The notes: generated from the letters alone by a model not told the origin. Positions 33,554-42,878 are shown, numbered from the stretch's first letter. The stretch is 64,000 nt of DNA from Parabacteroides sp900760525 (GCF_049860805.1 NZ_CP187555.1:2108001-2172000); one strand, 5' to 3'. A program made the numbers and translations.

Positions 33554-36500
33554 TTCTTCTCTTCGTTTTTACTTTCTAAGTAACGTTCTCTCTCCTCCTT
33601 TGCTTCCGTGCATTCTTCCTGGATCTGCCAGTCGGCCGCCGGCTGGAACTGGATGGGACGAACCTTCTCTTGCAGATATTGGAATACGATGAACAAAGAA
33701 GGTACGATAAACAGCAACGCCAGCGTACCGATCAGCATACCTCCTACGGTTCCCGTGCCCAGCGAACTGTTTCCGTTCGCCCCTACTCCCGTCGCCACCA
33801 TCAGGGGCAACAATCCGAACACCATCGTTCCGGCTGTCATCAGGATCGGGCGCAAACGGGCTTTGGCGGCTGAAAGGGCGGCCGAGGTCAGGCTCATCCC
33901 GGCTTTGCGGCGCTCGGCGGCGTACTCCGTCAGCAGGATGGCGGTCTTGGCAAGCAAACCGATCAGCATGATCAGACCTGTCTGCAAATAGATATTATTC
34001 TCCAACCCCATCATCCTGGCAAAAAGAAAAGATCCGGTCAAACCGAACGGAACGGCCAGCAACACCGCGAACGGGATCAGGAAACTTTCGTAAAGCGCAC
34101 TTAGGATCAGGTAGATCATGAGGAAACAAATGCCGAAGATGATGATGGTCGTATTACTCTGGGTGTTCTCCTCGCGGGTGATTCCCCCGAAGTCATAGCC
34201 ATAGCCTTTCGGAAGGGCTTGCACGGCTGTCTCCTGCACGGCGCGGATGGCGTCGCCGGTACTGTAGCCTTCCGCCGGCATCGCATTTACGGCTATGGAG
34301 TTGTACATGTTGAAGCGGCTCAACGACTCGGCTCCGTAACTGCGTGTCAGCGTCACGAACTGACTGAGCGGCGACATCTCGCCGTTGGACATACGCACGA
34401 AGATGTTGTCTAAGGAGGCCTCGTCGGCACGATATTTCGGGTCGGCCTGGATCATCACTTTGTAAACCTTCGAGAAGCGGTTGAAATTAGAGACATATTG
34501 GCCGCCGTAGTAACCCGACAGCGTGTTCAGCACGGCATCCGGCGTTATTCCGGCCCGTTTGCATTTCGAAGCGTCGATTTCAACGGTCCATTGCGGGTAG
34601 CGCACGTCGAAGGTCGAGTAGGCCATCGAGATTTCAGGACGCTGGTTCAGTGCCCCTAAGTATTGCTGAGTCGTCGTGAAGAAGGTACTGATGTCGCCGC
34701 CTTGTTTGTCCTGCATGTGCAGTTCCAAGGCGTTACCCATACCGTATCCGGGGATCATACCCGGCGAGATAGCAAAGACGCTGGCGTCTTTTATATCCGC
34801 CGTCATGCCGTAGACTTGTCTGATAACGGCTTGTACGTCTTCTCCTTTACCGGTACGTTCGTCCCACGGTTTCAGTTTAAGGATCAGCATACCGAAGGAG
34901 TTTCCCTGTCCGGCCAGTAGGCCGTAACCGGCTACTTTCTGGACATGCAATACCTGCGGGATGCCCTCCATGCGCTGCTCGATGCGTTCCATCACGTCGT
35001 TTGTCGTCTTCAGGGAGCTGCCGGCTGCCGTACTGACGTTTACAAAGACGACGCCCTGGTCTTCGTCGGGCACGAGACTCGTTTTTGTCGTGTTCATCAG
35101 GTATCCGAGCAGCACTACCGAACAGGCCAGAAGCGACCAGACCATCCATTTGCGTTTGATGAAGAACAGGACGCCTGTCTTATACTTCTCGATCATCGAG
35201 TCGAACGCCGCGTTGAAGGCTTTACGGAAGCGGGCGGCAAAATTATTGTTCTGCGTGCCGTCTTCATTGATATAGGGTTTGAGGAAAAGGGCACAGAGCG
35301 CCGGGCTCAACGTCAACGCGTTGACAGCCGATATGCCGACAGCCACCGCCATCGTCAGACCGAACTGGGTATAGAACGTACCCGAAGTGCCGCTCATAAA
35401 CGAAACCGGAATAAATACTGCCATGAACACCAACGAGGAGGTGATAATGGCATTGCTGATCCCCTTCATCGCATCGATGCTGGCCATGTAGGAAGAGCGG
35501 TACCCGACGTCGAACCTCGCCTGCACCGCCTCGACGACGACAATCGCATCATCGACCACGGTTCCGATCACAAGCACCAATGCAAACAGAGTGATCAGGT
35601 TGATACTGAACCCGGCAATCGACATGAACGCAAACGTACCGATCAGCGAAACCACGATCCCGACCAGCGGAATAAACGTCGAACGGATATCCTGCAAGAA
35701 CACATACACCACTAAGATAACCAACAGTATGGCTTCGAGCAATGTCTTTATCACTTCATGGATAGAGGCAAAGAGGAAGTCGTTGGAGCTCATTACCGGC
35801 GTCAGTTCTATGCCTTTCGGCAAGTCTTTGCGCGCTTCTTCCAGGAAAGCGTCGATATTCTGGTTCACCTCCGTGGCATTCGATCCGGCAGTCTGAAAGA
35901 TCATGCAGGAAATACCGGGATGGCCGTCCATACCGCCGTGGTAGGCGTAGCTTTCTTCGCCCATCTCGATGTCGGCGATGGTCTTCAGCTTCAATACTTC
36001 GCCGTCCTCCGACGAACGGATCACGATTTCGCCGAATTCTTCGGGTGTGATCAGACGGCCTTTATACTTCATGGTGTACTGGTAGGTTTCGTCCGAATTT
36101 TCGCCGAACGATCCGGTTGCCGATTCGATGTTCTGCTCGGACAGCACCTGCGTCACGTCCGAAGGGATCAACTTATACTGGGCCATCACATCCGGTTTCA
36201 TCCATATACGCATACTGTAGTCGCCGCCCATGATCATCATGTCGCCGACCCCCTGTATACGGAGGATGTTCGGCTTCAGGTTGATGCTGATGTAATTGGC
36301 GAGGGACTTCTCGTCATACGAATTGTCAGGGCTGTGGAGTGAGAACATCTGCAAGATACTGGTCTGGCGCTTGGAGGTCGTGATACCAACCTGCGTCACC
36401 TCGGCCGGCAACTGTCCAGTGGCTTTCGACACACGGTTCTGCACGTTGACGGCTGCCATATCCGGATCCGTCCCTTGCTTGAAATAGACGGTGATGCTGA

Positions 36501-36771
36501 CGGTACCGGCGTTAGAGGCCGACGAAGTCATATACGTCATGTCCTCAACACCGTTTATCGCTTCCTCTAACGGAGCGACTACGCTCTTCAGCAACGTTTC
36601 GGCGCTTGCCCCGAAGTAGGTCGTGCTGACCTGGATCGTTGGCGGCGCAATGTCGGGATATTGTTCTACGGGCAATGTGAAAAGCCCGATGATGCCCACG
36701 ACGACTATCGAAATAGAAATGACAGCCGACAGGATAGGGCGTTCTATAAAGGTTCTTAAATTCATTTTCAT
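33550..36771 (-). CDS. RND multidrug efflux permease (HAE1/AcrB-type)
   Basis: A 1,073-residue inner-membrane pump of standard length: 12 membrane helices in two halves and two large periplasmic loops. Signatures include FIERPILSAVISISIVVVGI at the start, PVEQYPDIAPP, VVDDAIVVVEAVQ with the proton-relay Asp pair (ALVLVIGTVVDDAIV), and PFGLTGSFLFARMMG. It exports drugs or hydrophobic compounds using the proton gradient. A charged C-terminal tail (ECTEAKEERERYLESKNEEKK) is present. It lies 3 nt after the adaptor gene. Confidence 0.95.
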   Translation of the reverse strand: MKMNLRTFIERPILSAVISISIVVVGIIGLFTLPVEQYPDIAPPTIQVSTTYFGASAETLLKSVVAPLEEAINGVEDMTYMTSSASNAGTVSITVYFKQGTDPDMAAVNVQNRVSKATGQLPAEVTQVGITTSKRQTSILQMFSLHSPDNSYDEKSLANYISINLKPNILRIQGVGDMMIMGGDYSMRIWMKPDVMAQYKLIPSDVTQVLSEQNIESATGSFGENSDETYQYTMKYKGRLITPEEFGEIVIRSSEDGEVLKLKTIADIEMGEESYAYHGGMDGHPGISCMIFQTAGSNATEVNQNIDAFLEEARKDLPKGIELTPVMSSNDFLFASIHEVIKTLLEAILLVILVVYVFLQDIRSTFIPLVGIVVSLIGTFAFMSIAGFSINLITLFALVLVIGTVVDDAIVVVEAVQARFDVGYRSSYMASIDAMKGISNAIITSSLVFMAVFIPVSFMSGTSGTFYTQFGLTMAVAVGISAVNALTLSPALCALFLKPYINEDGTQNNNFAARFRKAFNAAFDSMIEKYKTGVLFFIKRKWMVWSLLACSVVLLGYLMNTTKTSLVPDEDQGVVFVNVSTAAGSSLKTTNDVMERIEQRMEGIPQVLHVQKVAGYGLLAGQGNSFGMLILKLKPWDERTGKGEDVQAVIRQVYGMTADIKDASVFAISPGMIPGYGMGNALELHMQDKQGGDISTFFTTTQQYLGALNQRPEISMAYSTFDVRYPQWTVEIDASKCKRAGITPDAVLNTLSGYYGGQYVSNFNRFSKVYKVMIQADPKYRADEASLDNIFVRMSNGEMSPLSQFVTLTRSYGAESLSRFNMYNSIAVNAMPAEGYSTGDAIRAVQETAVQALPKGYGYDFGGITREENTQSNTTIIIFGICFLMIYLILSALYESFLIPFAVLLAVPFGLTGSFLFARMMGLENNIYLQTGLIMLIGLLAKTAILLTEYAAERRKAGMSLTSAALSAAKARLRPILMTAGTMVFGLLPLMVATGVGANGNSSLGTGTVGGMLIGTLALLFIVPSLFIVFQYLQEKVRPIQFQPAADWQIQEECTEAKEERERYLESKNEEKK

Positions 36772-36774
36772 GTC

Positions 36775-37890
36775 TTAGTTTTGTTTTACTTTAATGGGAG
36801 TTCCTTCACGCAGCAAGCCGACGCCTTCCGCTACAATAACATCGCCTGCCAGCAATCCCTCGTCGACGATATACTCCCGGCCGCCGTTCACACGGGTTAC
36901 GCTGACGGGAGCGGACTGTGCCTTGCCGTCCACGATCTTGTACACATACACCTTATCCTGTATCTCAAACGTGGTGGATTGCGGGATAACTAAGCTTCCT
37001 GTCTTGGCTACCGGCAGGACGACATTCCCCGAAGTCCCGCTATAGAGCAAGCCTTTTTCATTCGGGAAAACGGCCCGGAGGCTGACTGTACCGGTGTTCC
37101 GGTCGACCACGCCGCTGATCGTCTCGATCTTCCCTTTTTCTTCATACACCGATTGGTCGTTCAACATCAATTCCACATCCGGCATTTCCTTCAATGCCTC
37201 GGCCTTCGAACCATATTGGCGTGTCAGGGCAAGCAACTGGTTCTCCGTCATCGAGAAATACACGTACATATCCGAATTGTCCGAAACCGTAGTCAACGGC
37301 TGCGGCAAACTGGCACTCACCAACGCCCCGACGCGATAGGGCAAAGTACCGACCACTCCGTCGCACGGGCTTTTCACTTCCGTATAAGAGAGATTGTTAC
37401 GGGCACTCAGTTCCTGGGCCTTCATCTGCGCTAATTGCGCCTTGGCGCTTAGCCAAGCGTTCTCGGAGGTCTTCAGGTCAAAATCGGAAACTACGTTGCG
37501 GGCACGGAGTTCCTTTTTACTGTCGTAAGTCAGTTTGGCTGTCGACAGCGAAGCAGTGGCGGCCTCGACATTCGCTTCGGCTGTCTGCAAGGCTGCCAGA
37601 TAGGGCACCTGATCGATCACGAACAGCACCTGCCCGCGGCGCACTGCCTGCCCTTCTTCTACGCATAGCTTGGTTATAAAGCCCGATACCTGCGGATAGA
37701 TATCGATATCCTGTCGCCCGCGAATTGTCGCCGAATAAGTTGTGGAGATCACCTTGTCGGAAGGTTGTACCTGCAACACTGCATACTCCGCTTCCATTCG
37801 TACCGACGGCGCTTGCTTGCAAGACACCACTAACACTGCGCAACTAATAATACCTAAGAGTTGCATCCATCTTTTGTTCATCATTGTCAT
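36775..37890 (-). CDS. RND efflux periplasmic adaptor (AcrA/MexA family) lipoprotein
   Basis: About 371 residues from the ATG at 37890. A lipobox (AVLVVSC, Cys24) anchors it. The order is biotinyl/lipoyl-like half (GFITKLCVEEGQAVRRGQVLFVID), an alpha hairpin (about 100-165), second lipoyl half (SPCDGVVGTLPYRVGALV), beta-barrel and membrane-proximal domains. It links permease and channel. A TTG start at 37914 is possible but lies in a -7 promoter box (37912-37919), so I rejected it. Confidence 0.93.
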   Translation of the reverse strand: MTMMNKRWMQLLGIISCAVLVVSCKQAPSVRMEAEYAVLQVQPSDKVISTTYSATIRGRQDIDIYPQVSGFITKLCVEEGQAVRRGQVLFVIDQVPYLAALQTAEANVEAATASLSTAKLTYDSKKELRARNVVSDFDLKTSENAWLSAKAQLAQMKAQELSARNNLSYTEVKSPCDGVVGTLPYRVGALVSASLPQPLTTVSDNSDMYVYFSMTENQLLALTRQYGSKAEALKEMPDVELMLNDQSVYEEKGKIETISGVVDRNTGTVSLRAVFPNEKGLLYSGTSGNVVLPVAKTGSLVIPQSTTFEIQDKVYVYKIVDGKAQSAPVSVTRVNGGREYIVDEGLLAGDVIVAEGVGLLREGTPIKVKQN

Positions 37891-37911
37891 TTTCCAATCT
37901 TTAATTCGCGG

Positions 37912-37919
37912 CAAAGGTA
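37912..37919 (-). promoter_or_regulatory. -7 box of the efflux operon
   Basis: TACCTTTG fits TAnnTTTG 22-29 nt upstream of the adaptor ATG. No good TTTG at -33, which suits a regulated promoter. Confidence 0.45.
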
Positions 37920-37966
37920 GATGTGATTCTTTGCTCTGCAGAGTTCAAGACGTAGCCTACATTGTT

Positions 37967-38015
37967 CAAAACCGGAACAATTATTCCGATTACCCAAAAA
38001 AGATCCTTACTTTTG
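37967..38015. promoter_or_regulatory. Divergent control region between efflux operon and AraC regulator
   Basis: A -7 box TACTTTTG on the plus strand at 38008-38015 would start the regulator mRNA near 38021. About 20 nt before it is a small inverted repeat, CGGAA-6 nt-TTCCG, in the middle of the 120-nt divergent spacer: a candidate operator for the AraC-type protein (inference). Confidence 0.4.
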
Positions 38016-38034
38016 TTCCAAAACAGAAATAAAT

Positions 38035-38871
38035 ATGGAAATATTACGCTTACCGGATAAAGAACCGTTCATCGCTAATGCGAATGAAGTGACAAACTTC
38101 CCCGTCAACCAGATAGCGAAGCTGGATGACATCACGATCTTTTTCTGCCATCGCGGAACGGCACGCCTCGAGATCGATCTTCAGTCTTATGAGATCGTAG
38201 AAAACACCCAACTCGTGATTCTACCCGGAAGTATCATCAATTATACGTACGTCAGCCCGGATTTCACGACTTCCTACATCCATTTCACCAAGACTCTGTT
38301 CGAGGAAATTACCTCCCGCCTCGATCCCTCTTTCTTTCACTTCCTGAAAGAACACCCCTGCATCATCGTACCGGAAGAACGAGTCAAACCGATCGTCGGC
38401 CTGACGCTTGCAATGGAGGATCTATACAAAGACAGGGACAACAACTTCCGTCTGCAGATATTCAAGAACTATGTACAAAACTTCCTCTTGGATTTCTACG
38501 ACAAAACCCAGCATCTCTTCTTACAGAAGAAGCCCGACGGCCCGAACCGGCAGGAAGAGCTCTTCAAACGCTTCATCCGCCTGATCCATGCCCATTGCAT
38601 AACCCAGCGGGAAGTCTCTTTTTATGCCGCCAAACTGTTCATCACTCCACGCTACCTGTCTTCTATCGTCCAGAATGTAACCGGCACTACTGCCAAAAAC
38701 ATCATCGACCGCCATGTCATCCTCGAAATCAAAGCGCTACTCCAATCGACAGACTTGAGCATACAGGAAATAGCAAACCAACTGCAATTCCCGGACCAGT
38801 CATTCTTCGGCCGGTATTTCAAAAAGCATACCGGCATCTCTCCGATAAACTACAGACGTAATCCCGGATAA
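38035..38871 (+). CDS. AraC-family transcriptional regulator
   Basis: A 278-residue protein: an N-terminal cupin-like sensing domain (about 20-150; IFFCHRGTARLEIDLQSYEI) and a C-terminal double helix-turn-helix (about 178-278; FYAAKLFITPRYLSSIVQNVTG; SIQEIANQLQFPDQSFFGRYFKKHTGISPINYR). It is divergent from the efflux operon and is the obvious candidate to control it. Inducer unknown. Confidence 0.92.
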   Translation: MEILRLPDKEPFIANANEVTNFPVNQIAKLDDITIFFCHRGTARLEIDLQSYEIVENTQLVILPGSIINYTYVSPDFTTSYIHFTKTLFEEITSRLDPSFFHFLKEHPCIIVPEERVKPIVGLTLAMEDLYKDRDNNFRLQIFKNYVQNFLLDFYDKTQHLFLQKKPDGPNRQEELFKRFIRLIHAHCITQREVSFYAAKLFITPRYLSSIVQNVTGTTAKNIIDRHVILEIKALLQSTDLSIQEIANQLQFPDQSFFGRYFKKHTGISPINYRRNPG

Positions 38872-38893
38872 CCGGCTTCCGGTCCGTCCGCAC

Positions 38894-38977
38894 GGAATTT
38901 TAGTTTCATGCGCATGAAACTTTTGTTTCCCCTGCATGAAAATTTTGTTTCTCGGGCATGAAACTGTTTTTATCTCC
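38894..38977. repeat. Short dyad repeat array 3 (22-bp units)
   Basis: Units starting at 38913, 38935 and 38957 share CATGAAA-TTTTGTTTC text with an exact 22-bp period. A head-on copy (TTTTAGTTTCATGCG) precedes them at 38898-38912. Each unit is palindromic (GAAAC...GTTTC). It lies between the AraC gene and the dehydrogenase gene. Confidence 0.72.
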
Positions 38978-39007
38978 TACCTTATCCGATTATTCAAAGA
39001 TTCATCG

Positions 39008-39015
39008 TATATTTG
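39008..39015 (+). promoter_or_regulatory. -7 box for the 39.07-42.8 kb genes
   Basis: TATATTTG fits TAnnTTTG about 56 nt upstream of the dehydrogenase ATG; the -33 element is weak. Confidence 0.45.
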
Positions 39016-39071
39016 TCGTTAGGTTTAAAACCTTGTAAACTGTATATTAACAAGATTAATTCTATTAGTAA

Positions 39072-40265
39072 ATGGGAAGAGTATTAGTGATTGGTGCAGG
39101 GGGCGTTAGTACCGTTGCTGTTAAGAAGATCGCGATGAACGCGGATGTCTTTACCGATATCATGGTTGCCAGCCGCACGAAAAGCAAGTGCGACAGGATC
39201 GCCGCCGATATTAAAAATGTAAAGGTACAAACAGCACAGGTCGATGCGGACAACGTGGAAGAACTCACCCGCTTGTTCAACTCCTTCAAACCGGACTTAG
39301 TGGTAAACCTGGCTTTGCCTTACCAGGACCTCCACATCATGGATGCCTGCCTGGCATACGGCGTCAGTTATCTCGACACGGCCAATTACGAACCGCTGGA
39401 CGAAGCCAAATACCAATACAGCTGGCAGTGGGCATACAAGAAACGTTTCGAAGACGCCGGCCTGACAGCAATCCTCGGTTGCGGGTTCGATCCGGGTGTA
39501 ACAGGTGTATATACGGCTTATGCGGCCAAACATCATTTCGATGAAATCCAATACCTGGATATTGTGGACTGCAACGCCGGCGACCACCACAAAGCATTTG
39601 CAACCAACTTCAATCCGGAAATCAATATCCGCGAGATCACCCAGCGGGGTAAATATTTCGAAAACGGGGAATGGAAGGAGACAGACCCGCTGTCCGTCCA
39701 CAAACCTTTGAACTACCCGAACGTCGGCCCGAAAGAGTCTTACCTGATGTACCACGAAGAGCTGGAAAGTCTGACCAAGAACTTCCCGACAATCAAACGT
39801 GCCCGCTTCTGGATGACCTTCGGACAAGAATACCTGACTCACCTGCGTGTGATCCAGAATATCGGCATGGCCCGCATCGATCCGATCATCTATAACGGGC
39901 AGGAGATCGTTCCGATCCAGTTCCTGAAAGCCGTATTGCCGAATCCCGGCGATCTGGGTGAGAACTATACAGGCGAGACCTCCATCGGTTGCCGCATCCG
40001 TGGTATCAAGGATGGCAAGGAGATGACTTACTACGTATATAATAACTGTAGCCACCATGCCGCCTTCCTCGAAACAGGCGCACAGGGTGTAAGCTACACG
40101 ACCGGCGTTCCGGCCATGATCGGCGCCAAGCTGTTCATGCAAGGCGTTTGGAAGAAACCGGGTGTTTGGAACGTAGAAGAGTTTGATCCCGATCCATTCA
40201 TGAAGGAACTGAACGAACAAGGTCTGCCCTGGCACGAACTGTTCAACGTAGATCTGGAACTGTAA
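39072..40265 (+). CDS. Saccharopine dehydrogenase-family protein, probable carboxynorspermidine/carboxyspermidine dehydrogenase
   Basis: A 397-residue NAD(P)-dependent enzyme with a Rossmann start (VLVIGAGGVSTVAVKKIA) and the family segments YLDTANYEP and GCGFDPGVTGVYTAYA. The closest remembered group is carboxynorspermidine dehydrogenase, which condenses a diamine with aspartate semialdehyde in the alternative spermidine route of many Bacteroidetes. The next enzyme (the decarboxylase) is not in the window. It precedes a radical SAM gene by 6 nt. Confidence 0.85.
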   Translation: MGRVLVIGAGGVSTVAVKKIAMNADVFTDIMVASRTKSKCDRIAADIKNVKVQTAQVDADNVEELTRLFNSFKPDLVVNLALPYQDLHIMDACLAYGVSYLDTANYEPLDEAKYQYSWQWAYKKRFEDAGLTAILGCGFDPGVTGVYTAYAAKHHFDEIQYLDIVDCNAGDHHKAFATNFNPEINIREITQRGKYFENGEWKETDPLSVHKPLNYPNVGPKESYLMYHEELESLTKNFPTIKRARFWMTFGQEYLTHLRVIQNIGMARIDPIIYNGQEIVPIQFLKAVLPNPGDLGENYTGETSIGCRIRGIKDGKEMTYYVYNNCSHHAAFLETGAQGVSYTTGVPAMIGAKLFMQGVWKKPGVWNVEEFDPDPFMKELNEQGLPWHELFNVDLEL

Positions 40266-40271
40266 AAGAGA

Positions 40272-41285
40272 ATGGGCAATATCTACAGGATACTACGTCT
40301 GGGTACACAAATCAAAAGCAGAAGGCTCAAATTATTGGGCCTCTGGTTGTTTCATGTGTTAGGCAAACGGTATATCGGAGTTTTCCTCGATCCGGTGCTG
40401 GCCTGTAACTTCCGCTGTAAAATGTGTTATTTCAGTGACGAAGAAAAGAGGAAAAGCCTGCGGGGTACCCTGAGATATGAAGAGATTGAAGCCATTGCCG
40501 GAAGCCTGTTCCACCGTGCCCTGAAACTTCAGGTAGGCTGCGGAGCGGAACCGACTCTGCATAAGGACCTGGTAAAGATCATCGCATTAGGCAAACGGTA
40601 CGGCGTCCCTTACGTTTCACTTACGACAAACGGGAATCTGCTGACAAAAGAGCAGTTGACCGCTGCCGTGGAAAACGGACTGGATGAACTTACACTCTCG
40701 GCACACGGCTTTACACGCGAAACTTACGAATATCTGATGACGAACGGCAAATTCGACCTGTTCCGCAGGCTGCTTGCCAACGTTGCAGAAGTAAAGAAAC
40801 AGCATCCGCAATTCAAGTTGCGTATCAACTATACGATCAACAACGACAACCTCGAAGAACTGAGCCGGATATGGGAAGTTGCCGGCGACGAACTGGATAT
40901 CCTGCAACTCCGCCCGATCCAGAAGATCGGAGAAAGCGAATATCAGGATTTCGACCTGACAAATATCTATGCGAGGTATGATGCCGTCTTGGTTCCGCTC
41001 ATCGAGGAATGCCGCCGCAGGCATATCACCTGCCTGGCTCCCGACAAGCAGAACATCATCGTACTAAAGGAAAACGAGGCGGATGACAACAGTATCGAAA
41101 AGATTACATACTGTTACGTATCTCCCCAAGAATGCTGGCAAGACGATTTCGATTACCGGAAAGAGACATTCGAATCATACGCCGCCGCACATCACATGGG
41201 AAGAAAACTGTTCGGGAAAGTCTTCGGACGAAGAGCCCGCAGGAAAGCGGATGTAACGCGCAAAATGAACTATAACATCAAGTAA
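40272..41285 (+). CDS. Radical SAM protein of unknown substrate
   Basis: A 337-residue protein with the Cys45-x3-Cys49-x2-Cys52 cluster motif (LACNFRCKMCYF) for a [4Fe-4S] centre and SAM. It continues with a partial TIM barrel (LQVGCGAEPTLHKDL; VSLTTNGNLLTKEQL; NYTINNDNLEEL). The C-terminus (ITYCYVSPQECWQDDFDY) has two Cys and could bind a further cluster, but a full SPASM pattern is not clear. It lies tightly between the dehydrogenase and bcp. Function unknown. Confidence 0.85.
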   Translation: MGNIYRILRLGTQIKSRRLKLLGLWLFHVLGKRYIGVFLDPVLACNFRCKMCYFSDEEKRKSLRGTLRYEEIEAIAGSLFHRALKLQVGCGAEPTLHKDLVKIIALGKRYGVPYVSLTTNGNLLTKEQLTAAVENGLDELTLSAHGFTRETYEYLMTNGKFDLFRRLLANVAEVKKQHPQFKLRINYTINNDNLEELSRIWEVAGDELDILQLRPIQKIGESEYQDFDLTNIYARYDAVLVPLIEECRRRHITCLAPDKQNIIVLKENEADDNSIEKITYCYVSPQECWQDDFDYRKETFESYAAAHHMGRKLFGKVFGRRARRKADVTRKMNYNIK

Positions 41286-41294
41286 AATAAATAT

Positions 41295-41753
41295 ATGGCA
41301 ATACAAATAGGTGATAAAGCTCCCGAGGTATTGGGACTCGACCAGAACGGGAAAGAGATAAAGCTGAGCGACTTCAAAGGAAAGAAGCTGGCGCTCTATT
41401 TCTACCCGAAAGACAACACCAGCGGTTGCACAGCAGAAGCATGCAGCCTCCGGGACGGCTATCAAGACTTACTGGATGCCGGCTACGCAGTGGTTGGCGT
41501 CAGCAAGGACAGCGCCAAGTCCCATCAGGGTTTTATCGCAAAACAAGAACTTCCTTTCAGCCTCATCGCTGATACGGATACAACCCTGCAACAGCAGTTC
41601 GGGGTTTGGGCAGAAAAAAAATTGTACGGACGTTCATACATGGGGACTCTCCGCACCACCTTTATTATTGATGAGAACGGCATCGTGACCAATATCATCG
41701 GCCCGAAAGAGGTGAAGACTAAAGACCATGCAAATCAAATCCTTAATCTATAA
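41295..41753 (+). CDS. bcp: Thiol peroxidase Bcp (peroxiredoxin Q)
   Basis: A 152-residue peroxiredoxin with YFYPKDNTSGCTAEAC; Cys45 is the peroxidatic residue and Cys50 the resolving residue of the Bcp/PrxQ class. It reduces peroxides using thioredoxin. It is 9 nt after the radical SAM gene and 6 nt before recA, so probably in one operon. Confidence 0.95.
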   Translation: MAIQIGDKAPEVLGLDQNGKEIKLSDFKGKKLALYFYPKDNTSGCTAEACSLRDGYQDLLDAGYAVVGVSKDSAKSHQGFIAKQELPFSLIADTDTTLQQQFGVWAEKKLYGRSYMGTLRTTFIIDENGIVTNIIGPKEVKTKDHANQILNL

Positions 41754-41759
41754 AAGGAA

Positions 41760-42803
41760 ATGGCAAAAGAAGATTTATTCGAAGAAGGCAAGCAGCCTGC
41801 AGCCGAGAAACCGGCTGTAAACGCAGACAAGTTAAAAGCGCTCCGTGCAGCAATGGACAAGATTGAAAAGAGCTACGGAAAAGGTTCGATCATGAAGCTG
41901 GGCGACGAAAGCGTTGAAAATATCGAAGTGATCCCGACAGGCTCCATCGCCCTGAACGCTGCATTGGGCGTTGGCGGTTACCCCAAAGGACGTGTGATCG
42001 AAATCTACGGACCGGAATCGTCCGGTAAGACAACTCTGGCGATCCATGCAATCGCCGAAGCGCAGAAGGCCGGTGGTATCGCTGCATTTATCGATGCGGA
42101 ACATGCTTTCGACCGTTTCTATGCAGAGAAGTTGGGAGTAGATGTCGAGAACCTCTGGATCTCCCAGCCGGATAATGGCGAGCAAGCGCTGGAAATTGCC
42201 GAGCAGCTGATCCGTTCGTCCGCCGTCGACATTGTCGTAATAGACTCGGTTGCAGCTTTGACTCCTAAAGCCGAAATCGAAGGCGACATGGGAGACAGCA
42301 AAATGGGATTGCAAGCACGTTTGATGTCTCAGGCGCTCCGTAAGTTGACGGCAGCAATCAACAAGACAAACACGACTTGTATATTCATCAACCAGTTACG
42401 CGACAAGATCGGTGTAATGTTCGGCAACCCCGAAACGACTACCGGTGGTAACGCCCTGAAATTCTATGCTTCCGTACGTCTGGATATCCGAAGCATCGGC
42501 AAGTTGAAAGACGGCGACGAGATAAAAGGTAACCAGGTCCGCGTTAAAGTAGTCAAGAACAAGGTAGCCCCTCCTTTCCGCAAGGCAGAGTTCGACATCA
42601 TGTTCGGCGAAGGCATCTCCAAAGCCGGTGAAATCATCGACCTGGGTGCAGAACTGAACATCATCAAAAAAAGCGGCTCTTGGTACAGCTACAACGACAC
42701 CAAGCTGGGACAGGGACGTGATGCAGCCAAACAATGCGTTGCTGACAATCCCGAACTGGCAGACGAACTGTCCGGCCTGATATTTGAAGCGTTAAAAGGA
42801 TAA
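41760..42803 (+). CDS. recA: Recombinase RecA
   Basis: A 347-residue RecA of normal length with Walker A GPESSGKTT (84-92), LVVIDSVAALTPKAEIEGDMG-like Walker B region and the L2 loop (FINQLRDKIGVMFGNPETTTGG). It drives homologous recombination and the SOS response. It sits 6 nt behind bcp. I see no SOS-type operator in front; it appears to be transcribed from upstream. Confidence 0.98.
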   Translation: MAKEDLFEEGKQPAAEKPAVNADKLKALRAAMDKIEKSYGKGSIMKLGDESVENIEVIPTGSIALNAALGVGGYPKGRVIEIYGPESSGKTTLAIHAIAEAQKAGGIAAFIDAEHAFDRFYAEKLGVDVENLWISQPDNGEQALEIAEQLIRSSAVDIVVIDSVAALTPKAEIEGDMGDSKMGLQARLMSQALRKLTAAINKTNTTCIFINQLRDKIGVMFGNPETTTGGNALKFYASVRLDIRSIGKLKDGDEIKGNQVRVKVVKNKVAPPFRKAEFDIMFGEGISKAGEIIDLGAELNIIKKSGSWYSYNDTKLGQGRDAAKQCVADNPELADELSGLIFEALKG

Positions 42804-42814
42804 AATCAGTTTAC

Positions 42815-42878
42815 CTCAACCCAGGGTCCATGCCCTGGGCTGAGTATTGCCGGGCTTACAGCTGTTAAACCCACCGAT
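42815..42878. repeat. REP-like palindromic element after recA
   Basis: CCCAGGG and CCCTGGG (42820-42839 area) form a 7-bp hairpin around TCCATG, followed by a second imperfect hairpin centred on ACAGCTGT, flanked by GGG and CCC. The text resembles a dispersed repeat family I recall from other bacterial genomes (CCCAGGG-CCCTGGG). It may also end the recA transcript. Confidence 0.5.

Noticed and set aside
37891..37914. TTG-initiated longer efflux adaptor
   Set aside because: The added residues lie in the promoter and push the lipoprotein signal away from the N-terminus.
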